Notes: generated by a model from the letters alone, not told the origin. DNA of 64,000 nt from Paenibacillus sp. PL91 (GCF_012935325.2 NZ_JABBYG020000004.1:248001-312000); one strand, 5' to 3'; counted from the stretch's first letter, positions 7,845-17,992 are shown. Numbers and translations are program-made.

Positions 7845-8720
7845 ATGCGCATTATTCGTTATCAGGAAGATTCTTTATTTAAATTAGCTGCGCTAACAGA
7901 CGCTGAAGAAATCTTTTCCTTAGAGGATTCTGATTTTATATCACTGGTACAAAGTGCGGCACTGGACGGCATTAGCGTTTTAGAAAAGGTGAAGCGGATA
8001 GTCGATTCATCCCAAGCGCTGAACAAAGAGATTCACCAGCTTGATCTGATCGTTCCGCTGGAAGCCCCAGAGATATGGGCAGCAGGCGTAACTTATATGC
8101 GGAGTAAGGAAGCGCGAAATGATGAAGCGGCAAACGAGAACAGGGTGGGACCAACCTATTACGATAAAGTGTATGACGCCGACCGGCCGGAGCTGTTCAT
8201 GAAATCGACTGCCGCGCGAACGGCCGGACCGGGCAGCGAAGTGTGCCTGCGAAGTGATTCAAGCTGGCAGGTTCCAGAACCGGAGCTCGGATTGGTGCTG
8301 GACAGGAACGGGAGTATTCTCGGCTATACGATCGGAAACGATATGAGCTGCCGTGACATCGAAGGCGAGAATCCTCTTTATTTGCCGCAGGCCAAAATTT
8401 GGCGTCAATCCTGCTCCATCGGTCCTGCTATTCGGCTAGCCGACACTGTAGAGGACCCGTATAATCTTCAAATATCGTGCCGCATTTATCGCGGCGGAAA
8501 GAAGGTCGTTGATGAAACGGCTAATACAGGCCAGCTCAAACGGAGATTTGGAGAACTGGTAGCCTATCTTGCCAAGGATAATATTCTGTTTGACGGTACT
8601 GTGCTGCTTACGGGAACCTGTATCGTGCCTCCAGGACAGTTCACACTAGAGCCGGGTGATCGAATCGAGATTGATATTACGGGGATTGGCACATTAACGA
8701 ATACAGCCGTGCCGGCCTAG
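7845..8720 (+). CDS. FAH-family 2-keto-3-deoxypentonate dehydratase (Weimberg step)
   Basis: A 291-residue fumarylacetoacetate-hydrolase-fold enzyme. The predicted metal ligands are E145 and E147 (VPEPELGL) and D166 (GNDMSCRD). The stretch [15 protein letters not shown] is characteristic of the 2-keto-3-deoxy-D-arabinonate/xylonate dehydratase branch rather than true fumarylacetoacetases. It would convert 2-keto-3-deoxy-D-xylonate to 2-oxoglutarate semialdehyde in the cytoplasm. ATG 7845 has GAGGTGG just upstream. It is the first gene of a three-gene operon with the semialdehyde dehydrogenase (17 bases on) and the xylonate dehydratase. These partners make the assignment much firmer than the fold alone. 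Confidence 0.85.
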   Translation: MRIIRYQEDSLFKLAALTDAEEIFSLEDSDFISLVQSAALDGISVLEKVKRIVDSSQALNKEIHQLDLIVPLEAPEIWAAGVTYMRSKEARNDEAANENRVGPTYYDKVYDADRPELFMKSTAARTAGPGSEVCLRSDSSWQVPEPELGLVLDRNGSILGYTIGNDMSCRDIEGENPLYLPQAKIWRQSCSIGPAIRLADTVEDPYNLQISCRIYRGGKKVVDETANTGQLKRRFGELVAYLAKDNILFDGTVLLTGTCIVPPGQFTLEPGDRIEIDITGIGTLTNTAVPA

Positions 8721-8737
8721 AAAAGGAGATGACTTTT

Positions 8738-10195
8738 ATGAAGAATGCCCTTGTTATCGACAATTATATCGGTGGGCAATGGAAGCCGCCGGGTAACCGG
8801 GAACGCCTGGAAAGCATGAATCCCGCAAACAAACGGGAGGTAGTCGGGTATGTTGCGAATTCTAACGGCTTTGAGCTCAATGAAGCCGTTTATGCAGCAG
8901 AAACGGCTAGGCTGCAGTGGAGGAAGAAGACTGGCGCAGAGCGCGGGCAGCTGCTAGTCAGGACCGCGGAGCTGCTGGAAAGTCGATTAGATGAAATTGG
9001 CGAGACGATGTGCAGGGAAATGGGGAAAACCTTTGCCGAGGCTAAGGGAGAGACAGCTCGAGGAGCAGCGATTTTACGCTATTACGCGGGAGAGGGCATG
9101 CGCAAAATCGGCGATGTCATTCCATCCAGCGATGCGGACGCGTTTCTATTTACGACACGTGTGCCTCTGGGCGTAGTTGGCGTTATCTCGCCTTGGAATT
9201 TTCCCGTGGCGATCCCGATCTGGAAGATAGCCCCGGCACTAATATACGGTAATACGGTAGTCTGGAAGCCGGCCGTTGAAACGGCGGTAACTGCGGCGGC
9301 AGTCATGCAGTGCTTTCATGATGCTGGTTTTCCTGAGGGCGCTGTTAACATGATCGTAGGCAGCGGTGCTGTGATCGGGAATGGTATGGCTAATCATCCG
9401 GGTATCCATGGCATCACCTTCACAGGCTCTAATGCTGTCGGAAAGCAAGTCGGCCAGGCCGCTTTGGCTCGCGGAGCGAAATATCAATTGGAGATGGGAG
9501 GTAAAAACCCGATCATCATCGCGGGCGACGCTGATTTGGATTTAGCCGTAGACGCTGTAATTAGCGGGGGGCTGCGCTCGACGGGGCAGAAGTGCACAGC
9601 GACTAGTCGTGTGATTGTCGAAAAGTCCATTTACGACCTCTTCAAAACGAAGCTGCTCGAAAAGGTAGCAACGCTTAAGGTTGGTAACGGCATGGATGCT
9701 TCTGTATGGCTCGGGCCATGTGCGAACGAAAAACAGCTGGAAACCGTGCTTAGGTATATTCAAAAAGGAAAGGAAGAAGGAGCCGTTCTTCTATTTGGCG
9801 GTACACGGCCTGAGGGCAGTGCTTTGTCTGATGGTTTTTATATCACTCCCGCAGTGTTCGACCGAGTCGAGAGCCGGATGTCTATCGCTCAAGAGGAAAT
9901 CTTCGGACCCGTGCTTGCTTTAATAGAAGCAAAGGACTTCGAAGATGCAATCTCGTTGGCGAACGATACAGCGTACGGACTTAGCGCTTCCATATACACT
10001 AAAAATATCGGGAACGTTTTATCGTTTGTTCAGAATATGGAAGCGGGACTCATTAGGGTCAACGCAGAAACCGCGGGTGTAGAGCTGCAGGCTCCGTTCG
10101 GCGGAATGAAGCAGTCCAGCTCTCACTCAAGAGAGCAAGGCCAGGCAGCTATTGAGTTTTTCACTTCTGTCAAAACGGTTTTTATTAAACCGTAA
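8738..10195 (+). CDS. 2-oxoglutarate semialdehyde dehydrogenase (aldehyde dehydrogenase family)
   Basis: A 485-residue NAD(P)-dependent aldehyde dehydrogenase. It has the [12 protein letters not shown] cofactor segment, general base E252 in LEMGGKNP, nucleophile C286 in GQKCTATS and the late EEIFGPVLA motif. ATG 8738 is chosen over ATG 8729 because the ribosome site AAAAGGAG abuts 8729 and sits nine bases before 8738. The sequence resembles 2-oxoglutarate (alpha-ketoglutaric) semialdehyde dehydrogenases. Its position between the keto-deoxy acid dehydratase and the xylonate dehydratase fits the last Weimberg step, yielding 2-oxoglutarate and NAD(P)H. Other short-chain aldehydes remain possible in principle. 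Confidence 0.87.
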   Translation: MKNALVIDNYIGGQWKPPGNRERLESMNPANKREVVGYVANSNGFELNEAVYAAETARLQWRKKTGAERGQLLVRTAELLESRLDEIGETMCREMGKTFAEAKGETARGAAILRYYAGEGMRKIGDVIPSSDADAFLFTTRVPLGVVGVISPWNFPVAIPIWKIAPALIYGNTVVWKPAVETAVTAAAVMQCFHDAGFPEGAVNMIVGSGAVIGNGMANHPGIHGITFTGSNAVGKQVGQAALARGAKYQLEMGGKNPIIIAGDADLDLAVDAVISGGLRSTGQKCTATSRVIVEKSIYDLFKTKLLEKVATLKVGNGMDASVWLGPCANEKQLETVLRYIQKGKEEGAVLLFGGTRPEGSALSDGFYITPAVFDRVESRMSIAQEEIFGPVLALIEAKDFEDAISLANDTAYGLSASIYTKNIGNVLSFVQNMEAGLIRVNAETAGVELQAPFGGMKQSSSHSREQGQAAIEFFTSVKTVFIKP

Positions 10196-10221
10196 CCTAA
10201 GCTTTGATAGGAGGAGATGGG

Positions 10222-12216
10222 ATGGACATGGACCCGAGCTTCGAACAGATCATGGGACATAGCGTGGATTCTGATTTCATCATACAAACTCAAGCATCGG
10301 GGCCAAAAGGCGCGCTTCCGCTTACACATGATAGGCTTCAAAACGCGCCAAGCGGCGATTTGTTCGGCTGGTCACAAAATGTGGGGATGGGGTGGAGCCC
10401 TTCTCGGCTGCTTGGCCGGGAGGTACTTATTTTGGGAACGCAGGGCGGGATCCGCAATGAAGACGGCTCGGCGGCGGCACTCGGCTATCATACCGGCCAC
10501 TGGGAAATCGGTCTTCTGATGAAGGAAGCGGCAGATGAAATTACTCGAGCGGGAGGCATTCCATTTGCCGGTTACGTAAGCGATCCCTGCGATGGCCGAT
10601 CGCAAGGCACGTCCGGCATGTTCGACTCATTGCCTTATCGCAATGATGCGGCGATTGTTCTCCGGCGGCTTATCCGCTCGCTGCCCACAAGGTCCGCTGT
10701 TCTCGGAGTTGGAACATGCGACAAAGGGCTGCCTGCTATGATGATTGCACTAGCTGCAATGAGAAACCTTCCTGTTGTTATCGTACCCGGAGGTGTAACG
10801 CTTCCGCCGATTAATGGAGAAGACGCAGGTAAGATTCAGTCGATTGGAGCACGTTATACGAACGGTGAGATTACGCTGGAGGCAGCGGCCGACTTAGGCT
10901 GCCGGGCATGCGCCACGCCCGGCGGCGGATGCCAGTTTCTTGGTACGGCTGGTACCGCACAGGTTGTAGCGGAGGCGATGGGTCTAACTGTCCCGCATGC
11001 AGCACTCGCTCCATCGGGCCAGCCGATCTGGTCAGAGATGGCCCGCCAATCGGCAAGAGCGGCTTTATATATGGCGGAGTCCGGCATGACTTCGGCTAGT
11101 ATCATGACCGATGCAGCCATTCGAAATGCTATGGTCGTTCACGCTGCTTTTGGGGGTTCAACGAATTTACTTTTACATATCCCAGCTATTGCCCATGCGG
11201 CAGGCTTATTCGTTCCCACGGCCCAGGACTGGGCAAAAACGAACCGCAGCGTGCCAAGACTTGTAAGCGTTCTGCCAAATGGACCGCTCTATCATCCGAC
11301 TATACGGGTTTTTCTCGCAGGAGGCGTCCCTGAGGTAATGCTGCATTTGAGAAAGCTCGGATTAATAGATGAGAAAGCGCTTACGGTAACGGGACAGACG
11401 ATCGGCGGCATGCTGGATTGGTGGGCGGAATCCGAGCGGCGCAGCCGGATGAGACGCTATTTAATGGAGGTTGACGGTGTCGATCCGGATACGGTTATTT
11501 ACAGTCCGGAAAAAGCCAAAGCTGCAGGCATGACCTCGACCGTGACATTCCCGTCGGGGAACATTGCTCCGGAAGGGTCAGTCATCAAATCGACTGCTAT
11601 TGATCCCTCGTTGATTGACGCAGCGGGCATTTACAGACATGTCGGAAAAGCAAAGGTGTTCACAACTGAGCGTGACGCGATTCTCGCGATAAAGAATGGA
11701 GGTATTGAATCAGGTGATGTTTTGGTTCTAATCGGGCGCGGCCCGATGGGAGCCGGAATGGAGGAAACCTACCAATTAACCTCAGCTCTCAAGCATCTAT
11801 CCTTCGGTAAGCATGTGGCGCTACTTACTGATGCGCGGTTTTCAGGCGTGTCGACAGGCGCTTGCATTGGTCATATCGGTCCTGAAGCTCTTGCTGGCGG
11901 ACCAGTCGGAAAGCTTCGCAACGGGGATTGGATTAATGTGCAAATTGATCTTGTCAAGCTCGAAGGGCAAATCCACATGGTCGGGAGCGGCCTAGTGCCT
12001 GCTTCACCTGCGGAAGGCGCTTCCGAATTGGCTAATCGCAGCCCCCATCCCGGATTGGCCGAGGATCCGGAACTGCCTGATGATACAAGGCTTTGGGCCG
12101 CGCTGCAAGCTGCAAGCGGAGGCACCTGGAAGGGCTGCGTCTACGATGTCGAAAAAATAATACAGGTTCTGAATGCCGGTATGAATACATTGGCAAGTGA
12201 AAAAGGTGAGCGATGA
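10222..12216 (+). CDS. yjhG: D-xylonate dehydratase, IlvD/Edd family, YjhG/YagF type
   Basis: A 664-residue IlvD/Edd dehydratase, longer than the usual 570-590 and equal in size class to E. coli YjhG/YagF (about 655). It resembles them along its whole length as I recall them, for example [41 protein letters not shown] and the C-terminal [12 protein letters not shown]123, C166 and C237 are the expected iron-sulfur ligands. The enzyme dehydrates D-xylonate to 2-keto-3-deoxy-D-xylonate. ATG 10222 follows AGGAGGAG by about seven bases; the earlier in-frame TTG 10204 lacks a site. In E. coli this enzyme feeds an aldolase (Dahms route). Here its operon partners instead make the Weimberg route. Confidence 0.92.
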   Translation: MDMDPSFEQIMGHSVDSDFIIQTQASGPKGALPLTHDRLQNAPSGDLFGWSQNVGMGWSPSRLLGREVLILGTQGGIRNEDGSAAALGYHTGHWEIGLLMKEAADEITRAGGIPFAGYVSDPCDGRSQGTSGMFDSLPYRNDAAIVLRRLIRSLPTRSAVLGVGTCDKGLPAMMIALAAMRNLPVVIVPGGVTLPPINGEDAGKIQSIGARYTNGEITLEAAADLGCRACATPGGGCQFLGTAGTAQVVAEAMGLTVPHAALAPSGQPIWSEMARQSARAALYMAESGMTSASIMTDAAIRNAMVVHAAFGGSTNLLLHIPAIAHAAGLFVPTAQDWAKTNRSVPRLVSVLPNGPLYHPTIRVFLAGGVPEVMLHLRKLGLIDEKALTVTGQTIGGMLDWWAESERRSRMRRYLMEVDGVDPDTVIYSPEKAKAAGMTSTVTFPSGNIAPEGSVIKSTAIDPSLIDAAGIYRHVGKAKVFTTERDAILAIKNGGIESGDVLVLIGRGPMGAGMEETYQLTSALKHLSFGKHVALLTDARFSGVSTGACIGHIGPEALAGGPVGKLRNGDWINVQIDLVKLEGQIHMVGSGLVPASPAEGASELANRSPHPGLAEDPELPDDTRLWAALQAASGGTWKGCVYDVEKIIQVLNAGMNTLASEKGER

Positions 12217-12293
12217 TGGCATGGTAATCGTTCACTGTGATCATGCATCTTGATTGAGAGAAGAAAATAAGTTTTTTAGAGGCAAGAATAAAG

Positions 12294-12336
12294 AGACGAC
12301 CCCCACCCCAGTTTTTTGGGGTGAGGATCGTCTTTT
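12294..12336 (+). terminator. Terminator of the sugar-acid operon
   Basis: AGACGA plus a C-rich arm (12294-12308) pairs with the G-rich arm and TCGTCT (about 12316-12333) around a T-rich loop, followed by four T residues. It lies 78 bases after the dehydratase stop. Confidence 0.75.
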
Positions 12337-12341
12337 CATTT

Positions 12342-12497
12342 TCCAAGCAGGCCTCCACAAAATACGTGACCTTTCTGAACGGCAAGCCTATGAATGGGGC
12401 AGCTGTTAAAGCCTCTCTCGAACGGGCAATGAAAGATAGCCTTTCAAGTGATTACTTGCGAGATAAATTTGACGTGACGTATTCGCGCATGCGCTAA
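12342..12497 (+). pseudogene. Internal fragment of a peptide/nickel-type ABC binding protein (SBP_bac_5)
   Basis: One frame from 12342 to a TAA at 12495-12497 reads about 51 residues, including FLNGKPMNGAAVKASLERAM. This resembles the FxNGxPMxAxxVKxSLERA segment of family-5 solute-binding proteins for oligopeptides or nickel. There is no start, signal peptide or rest of the protein on either side. The fragment begins just after the operon terminator and ends four bases before the stop codon of the truncated kinase on the other strand. It is best read as a relic of a lost transporter gene. The match is from memory of the family, so it is moderately confident. Confidence 0.5.
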
Positions 12498-12500
12498 TTG

Positions 12501-13445
12501 TCAAACGCCTGCTCCAGCGCCGCTATTATTCGCAGGAAGCGTGAAGGCGAACGTCACGCCACCCTGCTCGTTGCGTACATCATACCGGCTGCCGTGCAGG
12601 TCGAGAATTTGCTTCACGATGGCGAGCCCGATCCCGGTGCCACCGCTTTCCCGGGCGCGCGCTTTGTCTATACGGTAAAATTGGCCCCATATTCGCGGGA
12701 GTTCTTCCTCCGGTATGGCGTCCCCCACATTATGGACGGATAAGCGCCAATCGCCGCCGTCCATGGAAGCGGCAAGCGTGACCGTTCCTCCGTCCGGAGC
12801 GTGCCGTACCGCGTTAGTCACCAGATTGGTCAGAACTTGTCCGATTCGGAAGCGGTCTGCCGCAACCTCGACTATACCGTCCCCTTCTTCAGGCAAGGAT
12901 ACGGATATTCGGACATTTCTTTCCGCTCCAAGCGCCTCCGCGCGTTCGGCTGACTCCTTGAGCAGCTCAGAAGCATCGAACGGCTCCCGGTTCAACCGGT
13001 ATTGACCGGCTTCGAGATGGGATAGGTCCAACATGTCGCCGACAATGGTGGACATTCGCCGCGTCTCGTCCAATATGACTTCAGCGTATCTCTCCCGCTT
13101 GGCTCCGGCCCCGATGTTATCCTGCAAGCCTTCCGCATACCCGCCGATCAAGCTGAGAGGCGTTTTGAGCTCATGAGAAACCCCGGCCACGAAATCGCGG
13201 CGCATCCGCTCCAGCGCTTTCTCCCTCTCGATATCTTCCCGCAGTTTGTCGTTGGCTTCGTGAAGCTCCGCAAGCGCTCCTTGCAAGTTATCTGCCAGGA
13301 AATCAAGAGTCCGCGCCAGCTCGCCGATCTCGTCCTTGCGGCGCCACCGGATGCGGGCGGAGAAATCGAGCGATGCCAGTCTGCCGGCAAGCTCATTCAA
13401 TGAGCGGAGCGGTCTGGTGAGAATGCCGGACGGTAGCCAATCGGA
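12501..13445 (-). pseudogene. Truncated sensor histidine kinase (HAMP-HisKA-HATPase) lacking its sensor
   Basis: The minus strand reads a HAMP linker (GILTRPLRSLNELAGRL onward), a dimerisation domain with the phospho-accepting His in GVSHELKTPLSL (residue 76 counting from the TTG at 13400), then the N box, the G boxes (GGTGIGLAIV) and a C-terminal tail. No membrane spans or extracellular sensor precede the HAMP. An in-frame TAA at 13446-13448 stops the frame 15 codons upstream, and no ribosome site is convincing. Intact members (ResE/BaeS-like, usually 450-480 residues) sit next to a response regulator, which is absent here. The gene appears to have lost its 5' half; a soluble 299-residue kinase from the TTG is a less likely alternative. 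Confidence 0.75.
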
Positions 13446-13605
13446 TTAGTACTTATTTGAACGAATAGCTGTAAGCGTCCAGTATCACCTTTTGGCGGGA
13501 CACACTAAAAACTTAGCATTATCAAGGCTCCAGCCCACTATAACAGATTCTGGAACCAGAGGCTGCGTTGTTCGGTTTTATTGCTTTAAGGCGCTTTGAT
13601 ACATT

Positions 13606-13635
13606 CAACGCAACCTGATAAGGGTTGCGTTTTTT
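13606..13635 (+). terminator. Strong intrinsic terminator without an obvious upstream gene
   Basis: AACGCAACC (13606-13614) and GGTTGCGTT (13622-13630) form a nine-bp stem with a seven-base loop, followed by a T tract to 13635. It points along the plus strand, but the 13449-13605 interval holds no recognisable plus-strand gene, so it may be left from a deleted gene. Confidence 0.75.
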
Positions 13636-13736
13636 TGTATATACCCAGCAGGCATGAAGCCATAAATCTAAAATTACTGTACTAAATGGCAATAAGAAAG
13701 TATACCAACTGCAATCGTAAGATTCTCTCTTTTAGG

Positions 13737-13904
13737 CTATTCACATTTATTTTTTATCAGATTTAAGAGAAGCGCTTGCTTCTCCGATAATATAAATTCC
13801 TCCTGAGGCCAAAATTCCTCATCTTCGTCTCTGCCGAAGAGACGGATGATCTCCTTCCATACCCCTTTTTCCATTGCTTCCGAAGCCGAAATCATAATCT
13901 TCAA
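13737..13904 (-). CDS. Small uncharacterised protein, 55 residues
   Basis: On the minus strand a TTG start (13902-13904) follows an AGGAGG ribosome site (complement of 13911-13918) by about eight bases. It reads 55 codons to TAG (13737-13739). The product begins MKIMISASEAMEKGVW and contains the acidic-aromatic run GRDEDEEFWPQEEF. It is soluble, very acidic in the middle and Lys-rich at both ends, with no membrane segment or signal. The strong ribosome site and biased composition support a real gene. I do not recognise a function. It stands alone in a long intergenic stretch, upstream of and divergent from the GH30 gene. Confidence 0.6.
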   Translation of the reverse strand: MKIMISASEAMEKGVWKEIIRLFGRDEDEEFWPQEEFILSEKQALLLNLIKNKCE

Positions 13905-14209
13905 TGCCAGCACCTCCTGTCATTTCCTTACGTTTAATTACACTTATATATGTGAAAATAAACATAGTCTTATTCATGATACGCATTTCTAAGAGATAGT
14001 ACTCAGCTGCTTATGCCTAAGTGCAGTTTGTTCTTGCTCGATTTTGAATAGGATATGGAGAAAAGATCGACTTTACAAAATTCCGCATAAAGAGACAAAA
14101 CAAAAGGCTTGCAAACCTAAATTTTTAGGCAGGAAGTCGGATGATAATTGATAGAACGCGATGTAAAATCGAGGAAGTAAACCGCTCTTGCATTTTTTTT
14201 GAAGCATTT

Positions 14210-14237
14210 TGAAACCGGTTTCATGAAACCGGTTTCA
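14210..14237. promoter_or_regulatory. Two abutting LacI-type palindromic operators
   Basis: The 14-base perfect palindrome TGAAACCGGTTTCA occurs twice with no spacer (14210-14223 and 14224-14237), ending 63 bases before the GH30 start. A central CG flanked by AAAC/GTTT is typical of LacI-family operators. No LacI gene is present in the window, so the regulator is encoded elsewhere. Confidence 0.75.
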
Positions 14238-14300
14238 ATCGCAGACGGTCCCGTAATCGATGAACGGAAAGCACCAATTCATTTAAAGGGGGAAGATTCT

Positions 14301-17300
14301 TTGAAAAGGTTCATGTTTAAGAAAAGCACGGCAGCAGCGCTGCTTAGCGTTGTATGCTGCCTCGCTCCGCTTGGAAATCTGTCTTTCGGCGCGGATGCGG
14401 ACAAGAGCGTCCTGTATGACGCCGTCATTACCGTTGATGCATCGAAAACATTTCAGAAGATCGATAACTTCGGCGCATCCGATGCATGGTCGATGGAACC
14501 GATCGGGAAAAACTGGACGGAGGAAAATAAATCCCGTTTAGCCGATATTCTGTTTTCCAGGGAGAAGGGAATTGGCTTGTCCGCGTGGCGTTTTAATATA
14601 GGAGCCGGATCTACGGAAACGGACCAAGCGATTATATCGAATCCATGGCGGCGCTCGGAAGCATTCAAATCCACAGAAGACGGCGTTTACGATTGGAGCA
14701 AACAAGCTGGGCAGCAATGGTTTTTAAACGCAGCCAAGGAACGGGGCGTCGATTCGCTCATCGGTTTTGTAAACAGCCCGCCGGTATGGATGACGAAGAA
14801 CGGACACGCCCAGCCGGATTCGACGGTAGGCTCTACGAATTTGAAGGCAGGGTATGAAGAGGAGTTTGCCGCTTACTTGATCGACGTCGTAGAGCACTTT
14901 AAAGAGGAAGGAATTCACTTCGACTATTTGAGCCCAATTAATGAACCGACTTGGGATTGGAACAAAGCAGGGCAAGAGGGGAACCGATATAACAACGACG
15001 ATATGAAACGAGTCATTCTCGAGCTCTACCGTCAATTGCAAGCCAAAGGGCTTGGGACACAAATTAGTGCGCCTGATGGCGTCGAGATTACAGCGTTGCT
15101 GGACGATGACGTCTATAAGACGTTCGCGAATAAAGAAAGTTATAGCGGCGGAGCGAACAGTCAGGGTCTTGGCAAATACCGTGAATATATTAAGGATTTG
15201 CTGGGCGACCCGGAGCTGAAGGAAGCGGTCGGCAATAAAATTGCATCTCATTCCTATTGGTCCGATTACAGCAATTCCGGCGATGATCGCCTCGGTACAC
15301 TGAGGGACTTGCTGAGCGCCAATTTGAAAAAATACGACCCGAACGCCAAATACTGGATGAGTGAATATTGTATTCTCGGTTCTTACGGGCCGGGCCGCGA
15401 CCTTGGCATTGATCCTGCTCTCTATATCGCGAGAACGATTCATTTCGACTTGGCTCGGGCCAATGCATCGGCATGGCAATGGTGGACGGCAGTCTCCAAG
15501 GAGGATTATAAGGATGGCTTGATCTATACCGATTACAACAACCCGGGCGACGAACAAACGATACTTTATTCGAAAATGCTATGGGCGCTCGGCAACTACA
15601 GCAAATTCATACGTCCCGGCGCCGATCGCATCGCTTTAACGGGGCTGGATGAACAGGCGCGGAGCGGACTGTTCGGTTCCGCTTACCGGCATGAGGGAGA
15701 GAAGACCGTTACGGCTGTGTTCGTCAACGACAGCCTAGAAGAAAAACGCGTTAAAATGGCGTTAAGCGGCATCGACAAGCATGAGGCTGTCTTCGCCATG
15801 AAATCGTATATCACCTCGGCTGACCGGGATCTGGCCAGAGGGGAGGATATTCCGGTTCAGGCAGACGGTACGTTCGAAACGGTCATTCCTGCCCGTTCCA
15901 TCGTGACGCTGAACGGAGACCTTGTTAAAGCGAATAAGAAGCCGGATGCCCCGGAGATCGTCAGCGTCAAGCCTCTGAATAAAGGGCTGAAAATCGAATT
16001 CAAAGCCCCGAAAGGCGCGTATGAATATGAAGTGAGATACGGTGTAAAGAACAACAGCCGGGAGCTAAAGTTAACGCGGATGACAGAAGATGCATTCATC
16101 CTGCAGGGTCTTGAGAACGGCGACGAATATTTTGTCACCGTACGGGCTGGGAACGCTAGCGGCTTCGGCCCGCAATCCAAACGCGCATATGGCATACCGC
16201 AGCTGCTTGCACCGACCGGTGTCACGGCTATGGGTACCGATGGCGGGTTTACAGTAAACTACCCTGCTGAGGCTGGCGTTTCTGCATATCGGGTGCGTTA
16301 CGGCGTGCAGCCGGGGAAGTACGATAAACAATCGATAACCGACGGAGTGCCAAGCGGCACGATTCAAGTTGACGGACTCGTAAACGGTACAGCCTATTAC
16401 GGGGTTGTAGAAGCGGTTGACGGTCAAGCCGCGAGTCCGTCTTCGGTGGAATTCCAAGTAAAGCCTGATATACCTGCTCCGGGCAAGCTCATCGCTATTT
16501 CCGGAAATCAAAAAGCGCGCTTCCAATTTGCTCCTGTAGAAGGCGCTGTTGGCTATTCGGTACAAATGGTGTCCGGCGCAACAAATAACGATTCCATGCA
16601 AATCGACACAAACGAAGTAGAACTGGACGGTTTAACGAACGGATCGCCTGTTGCCATTCGCGTGGCGACGATCGGCAAAGGAGGTATAGGGATCGGTTAC
16701 GCGGATGCAGAGGTAACGCCGAGAGCTGAAGAGGCCCGGTTCGAGGACGATTTCAATCATGGGGATATTTCTCGTTATCAGCAGGATTTAAGTCAGTGGC
16801 TGCTCGATGACGGCTTGTTGAAGCATGCCTCAGGCTCAAATGGCCAAGGTGAAATCGGAGTCAAAAATATGCAGGTGATCGACGGAACCATTACGGCGGT
16901 TGCCAAGCATGCGACAGCGGAGGCGGATTGGGGAATCTCTTTCCGCGGCAGCAGCTATTCGAAGGGGTACATGTTCGGTTATGAGAACGGGGTACTGTTT
17001 ATTCGGAGAGATGGACAAAATTTGGAGCCTCCGGTTTCTTTCACGGCAAAACCGGGCGAATATTATAAGCTGGAGGTTCGACTGAACGGGAAACAGATTC
17101 AGGGCTATATCGATGGCAAGAGAATCTTCGATCTGACGGATACGATTTACACAAGCGGTCGCGTCGGACTCCACAGCTGGTCCGACGCACAATTCGCCTA
17201 CTTGAAAGTAGCCAGGGAAACGGATAACCTGACATCGAAGCCTGAAATCTACCAGCTGAAGGAAGGCGATGGGCAAGTCGCACTGCAATACAGGGAAATC

Positions 17301-17987
17301 GACGGAGCGGAAGCTTATGCCATTCGGTACGCGGAGGTCAGCGGAAACGGATCCGCTCCTACCGAGATTGCCGCTGCTCCTGGCTATATGATCGTGACGG
17401 GACTCAAAAACGACACTGCCTATTCGTTTAAGGTAATCGCGATTAGGGACACAGAGGAAGCGGAATCTGCTGCAATGGAAGCGACGCCAAAACAGAGCGC
17501 CGGCAATGTAATATACTACGTCGACGCCGGTGACGGGACGCCTAGCCAATTGGAGGAAGGGGAGGCTCTCGGATTGCTTCAGTCACAAGAAGAACAAGAG
17601 TATGGCAGTGACTCCGTAACGGGTATGAAATGGGGCTACGAAGCCGATAACGGGCTGACATGGGCACACACTTCTCCGGCCGACGCGTATGAATCGATTC
17701 GCCAATACGACGGAAATGAGAATGGCAAAGGGCTGGCTTATCGATTCCAATTGCCAGACGGTACGTATAAGGTGACGGTCGGCTTCTTCGATCCATGGAA
17801 GGCGAGCGACCGAGTTATGAATCTAACGATTAATGGCGATATGTTGCTGACCGATTATGTCATCGGTTCGAAACAGGAAGCAAAAGTGTTTGACAATATC
17901 GCGGTAAAAGGCGAAGAACTCGTTGTGAAAGTCGTCAAGGCGGATGGGTCTAAGCCAATGGTAAGCTGGATTAAAATCGAAAAATAA
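14301..17987 (+). CDS. Secreted modular GH30 glycoside hydrolase with FN3 and carbohydrate-binding modules
   Basis: A 1228-residue exported enzyme. TTG 14301 follows AAAGGGGGA at 14285-14293. The signal peptide is MKRFMFKK, a hydrophobic core and cleavage near SFGADA. The catalytic part (about 35-555) is an (alpha/beta)8 GH30-type O-glycosyl hydrolase with acid/base E215 in SPINEPTWDW and nucleophile E355 in WMSEYCILG. Three fibronectin-III-like domains follow (about 555-810), then a LamG/DUF1080-like beta-sandwich (about 815-970), another FN3 (about 970-1065) and a C-terminal malectin-like sugar-binding domain (about 1070-1228). The DNFGASDAWSMEP N-terminus resembles endo-beta-1,6-galactanase-like members more than GH30_8 glucuronoxylanases; the substrate remains open. 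It is a single-gene unit behind a tandem operator and before a terminator. Confidence 0.85.
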   Translation: MKRFMFKKSTAAALLSVVCCLAPLGNLSFGADADKSVLYDAVITVDASKTFQKIDNFGASDAWSMEPIGKNWTEENKSRLADILFSREKGIGLSAWRFNIGAGSTETDQAIISNPWRRSEAFKSTEDGVYDWSKQAGQQWFLNAAKERGVDSLIGFVNSPPVWMTKNGHAQPDSTVGSTNLKAGYEEEFAAYLIDVVEHFKEEGIHFDYLSPINEPTWDWNKAGQEGNRYNNDDMKRVILELYRQLQAKGLGTQISAPDGVEITALLDDDVYKTFANKESYSGGANSQGLGKYREYIKDLLGDPELKEAVGNKIASHSYWSDYSNSGDDRLGTLRDLLSANLKKYDPNAKYWMSEYCILGSYGPGRDLGIDPALYIARTIHFDLARANASAWQWWTAVSKEDYKDGLIYTDYNNPGDEQTILYSKMLWALGNYSKFIRPGADRIALTGLDEQARSGLFGSAYRHEGEKTVTAVFVNDSLEEKRVKMALSGIDKHEAVFAMKSYITSADRDLARGEDIPVQADGTFETVIPARSIVTLNGDLVKANKKPDAPEIVSVKPLNKGLKIEFKAPKGAYEYEVRYGVKNNSRELKLTRMTEDAFILQGLENGDEYFVTVRAGNASGFGPQSKRAYGIPQLLAPTGVTAMGTDGGFTVNYPAEAGVSAYRVRYGVQPGKYDKQSITDGVPSGTIQVDGLVNGTAYYGVVEAVDGQAASPSSVEFQVKPDIPAPGKLIAISGNQKARFQFAPVEGAVGYSVQMVSGATNNDSMQIDTNEVELDGLTNGSPVAIRVATIGKGGIGIGYADAEVTPRAEEARFEDDFNHGDISRYQQDLSQWLLDDGLLKHASGSNGQGEIGVKNMQVIDGTITAVAKHATAEADWGISFRGSSYSKGYMFGYENGVLFIRRDGQNLEPPVSFTAKPGEYYKLEVRLNGKQIQGYIDGKRIFDLTDTIYTSGRVGLHSWSDAQFAYLKVARETDNLTSKPEIYQLKEGDGQVALQYREIDGAEAYAIRYAEVSGNGSAPTEIAAAPGYMIVTGLKNDTAYSFKVIAIRDTEEAESAAMEATPKQSAGNVIYYVDAGDGTPSQLEEGEALGLLQSQEEQEYGSDSVTGMKWGYEADNGLTWAHTSPADAYESIRQYDGNENGKGLAYRFQLPDGTYKVTVGFFDPWKASDRVMNLTINGDMLLTDYVIGSKQEAKVFDNIAVKGEELVVKVVKADGSKPMVSWIKIEK

Positions 17988-17992
17988 AGTCT

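Noticed and set aside
14724..15557. Minus-strand frame of about 277 codons opposite the GH30 catalytic domain
   Set aside because: The composition is Arg/Ile/Val-rich without recognisable motifs, and the plus strand carries the GH30 catalytic residues in this interval.
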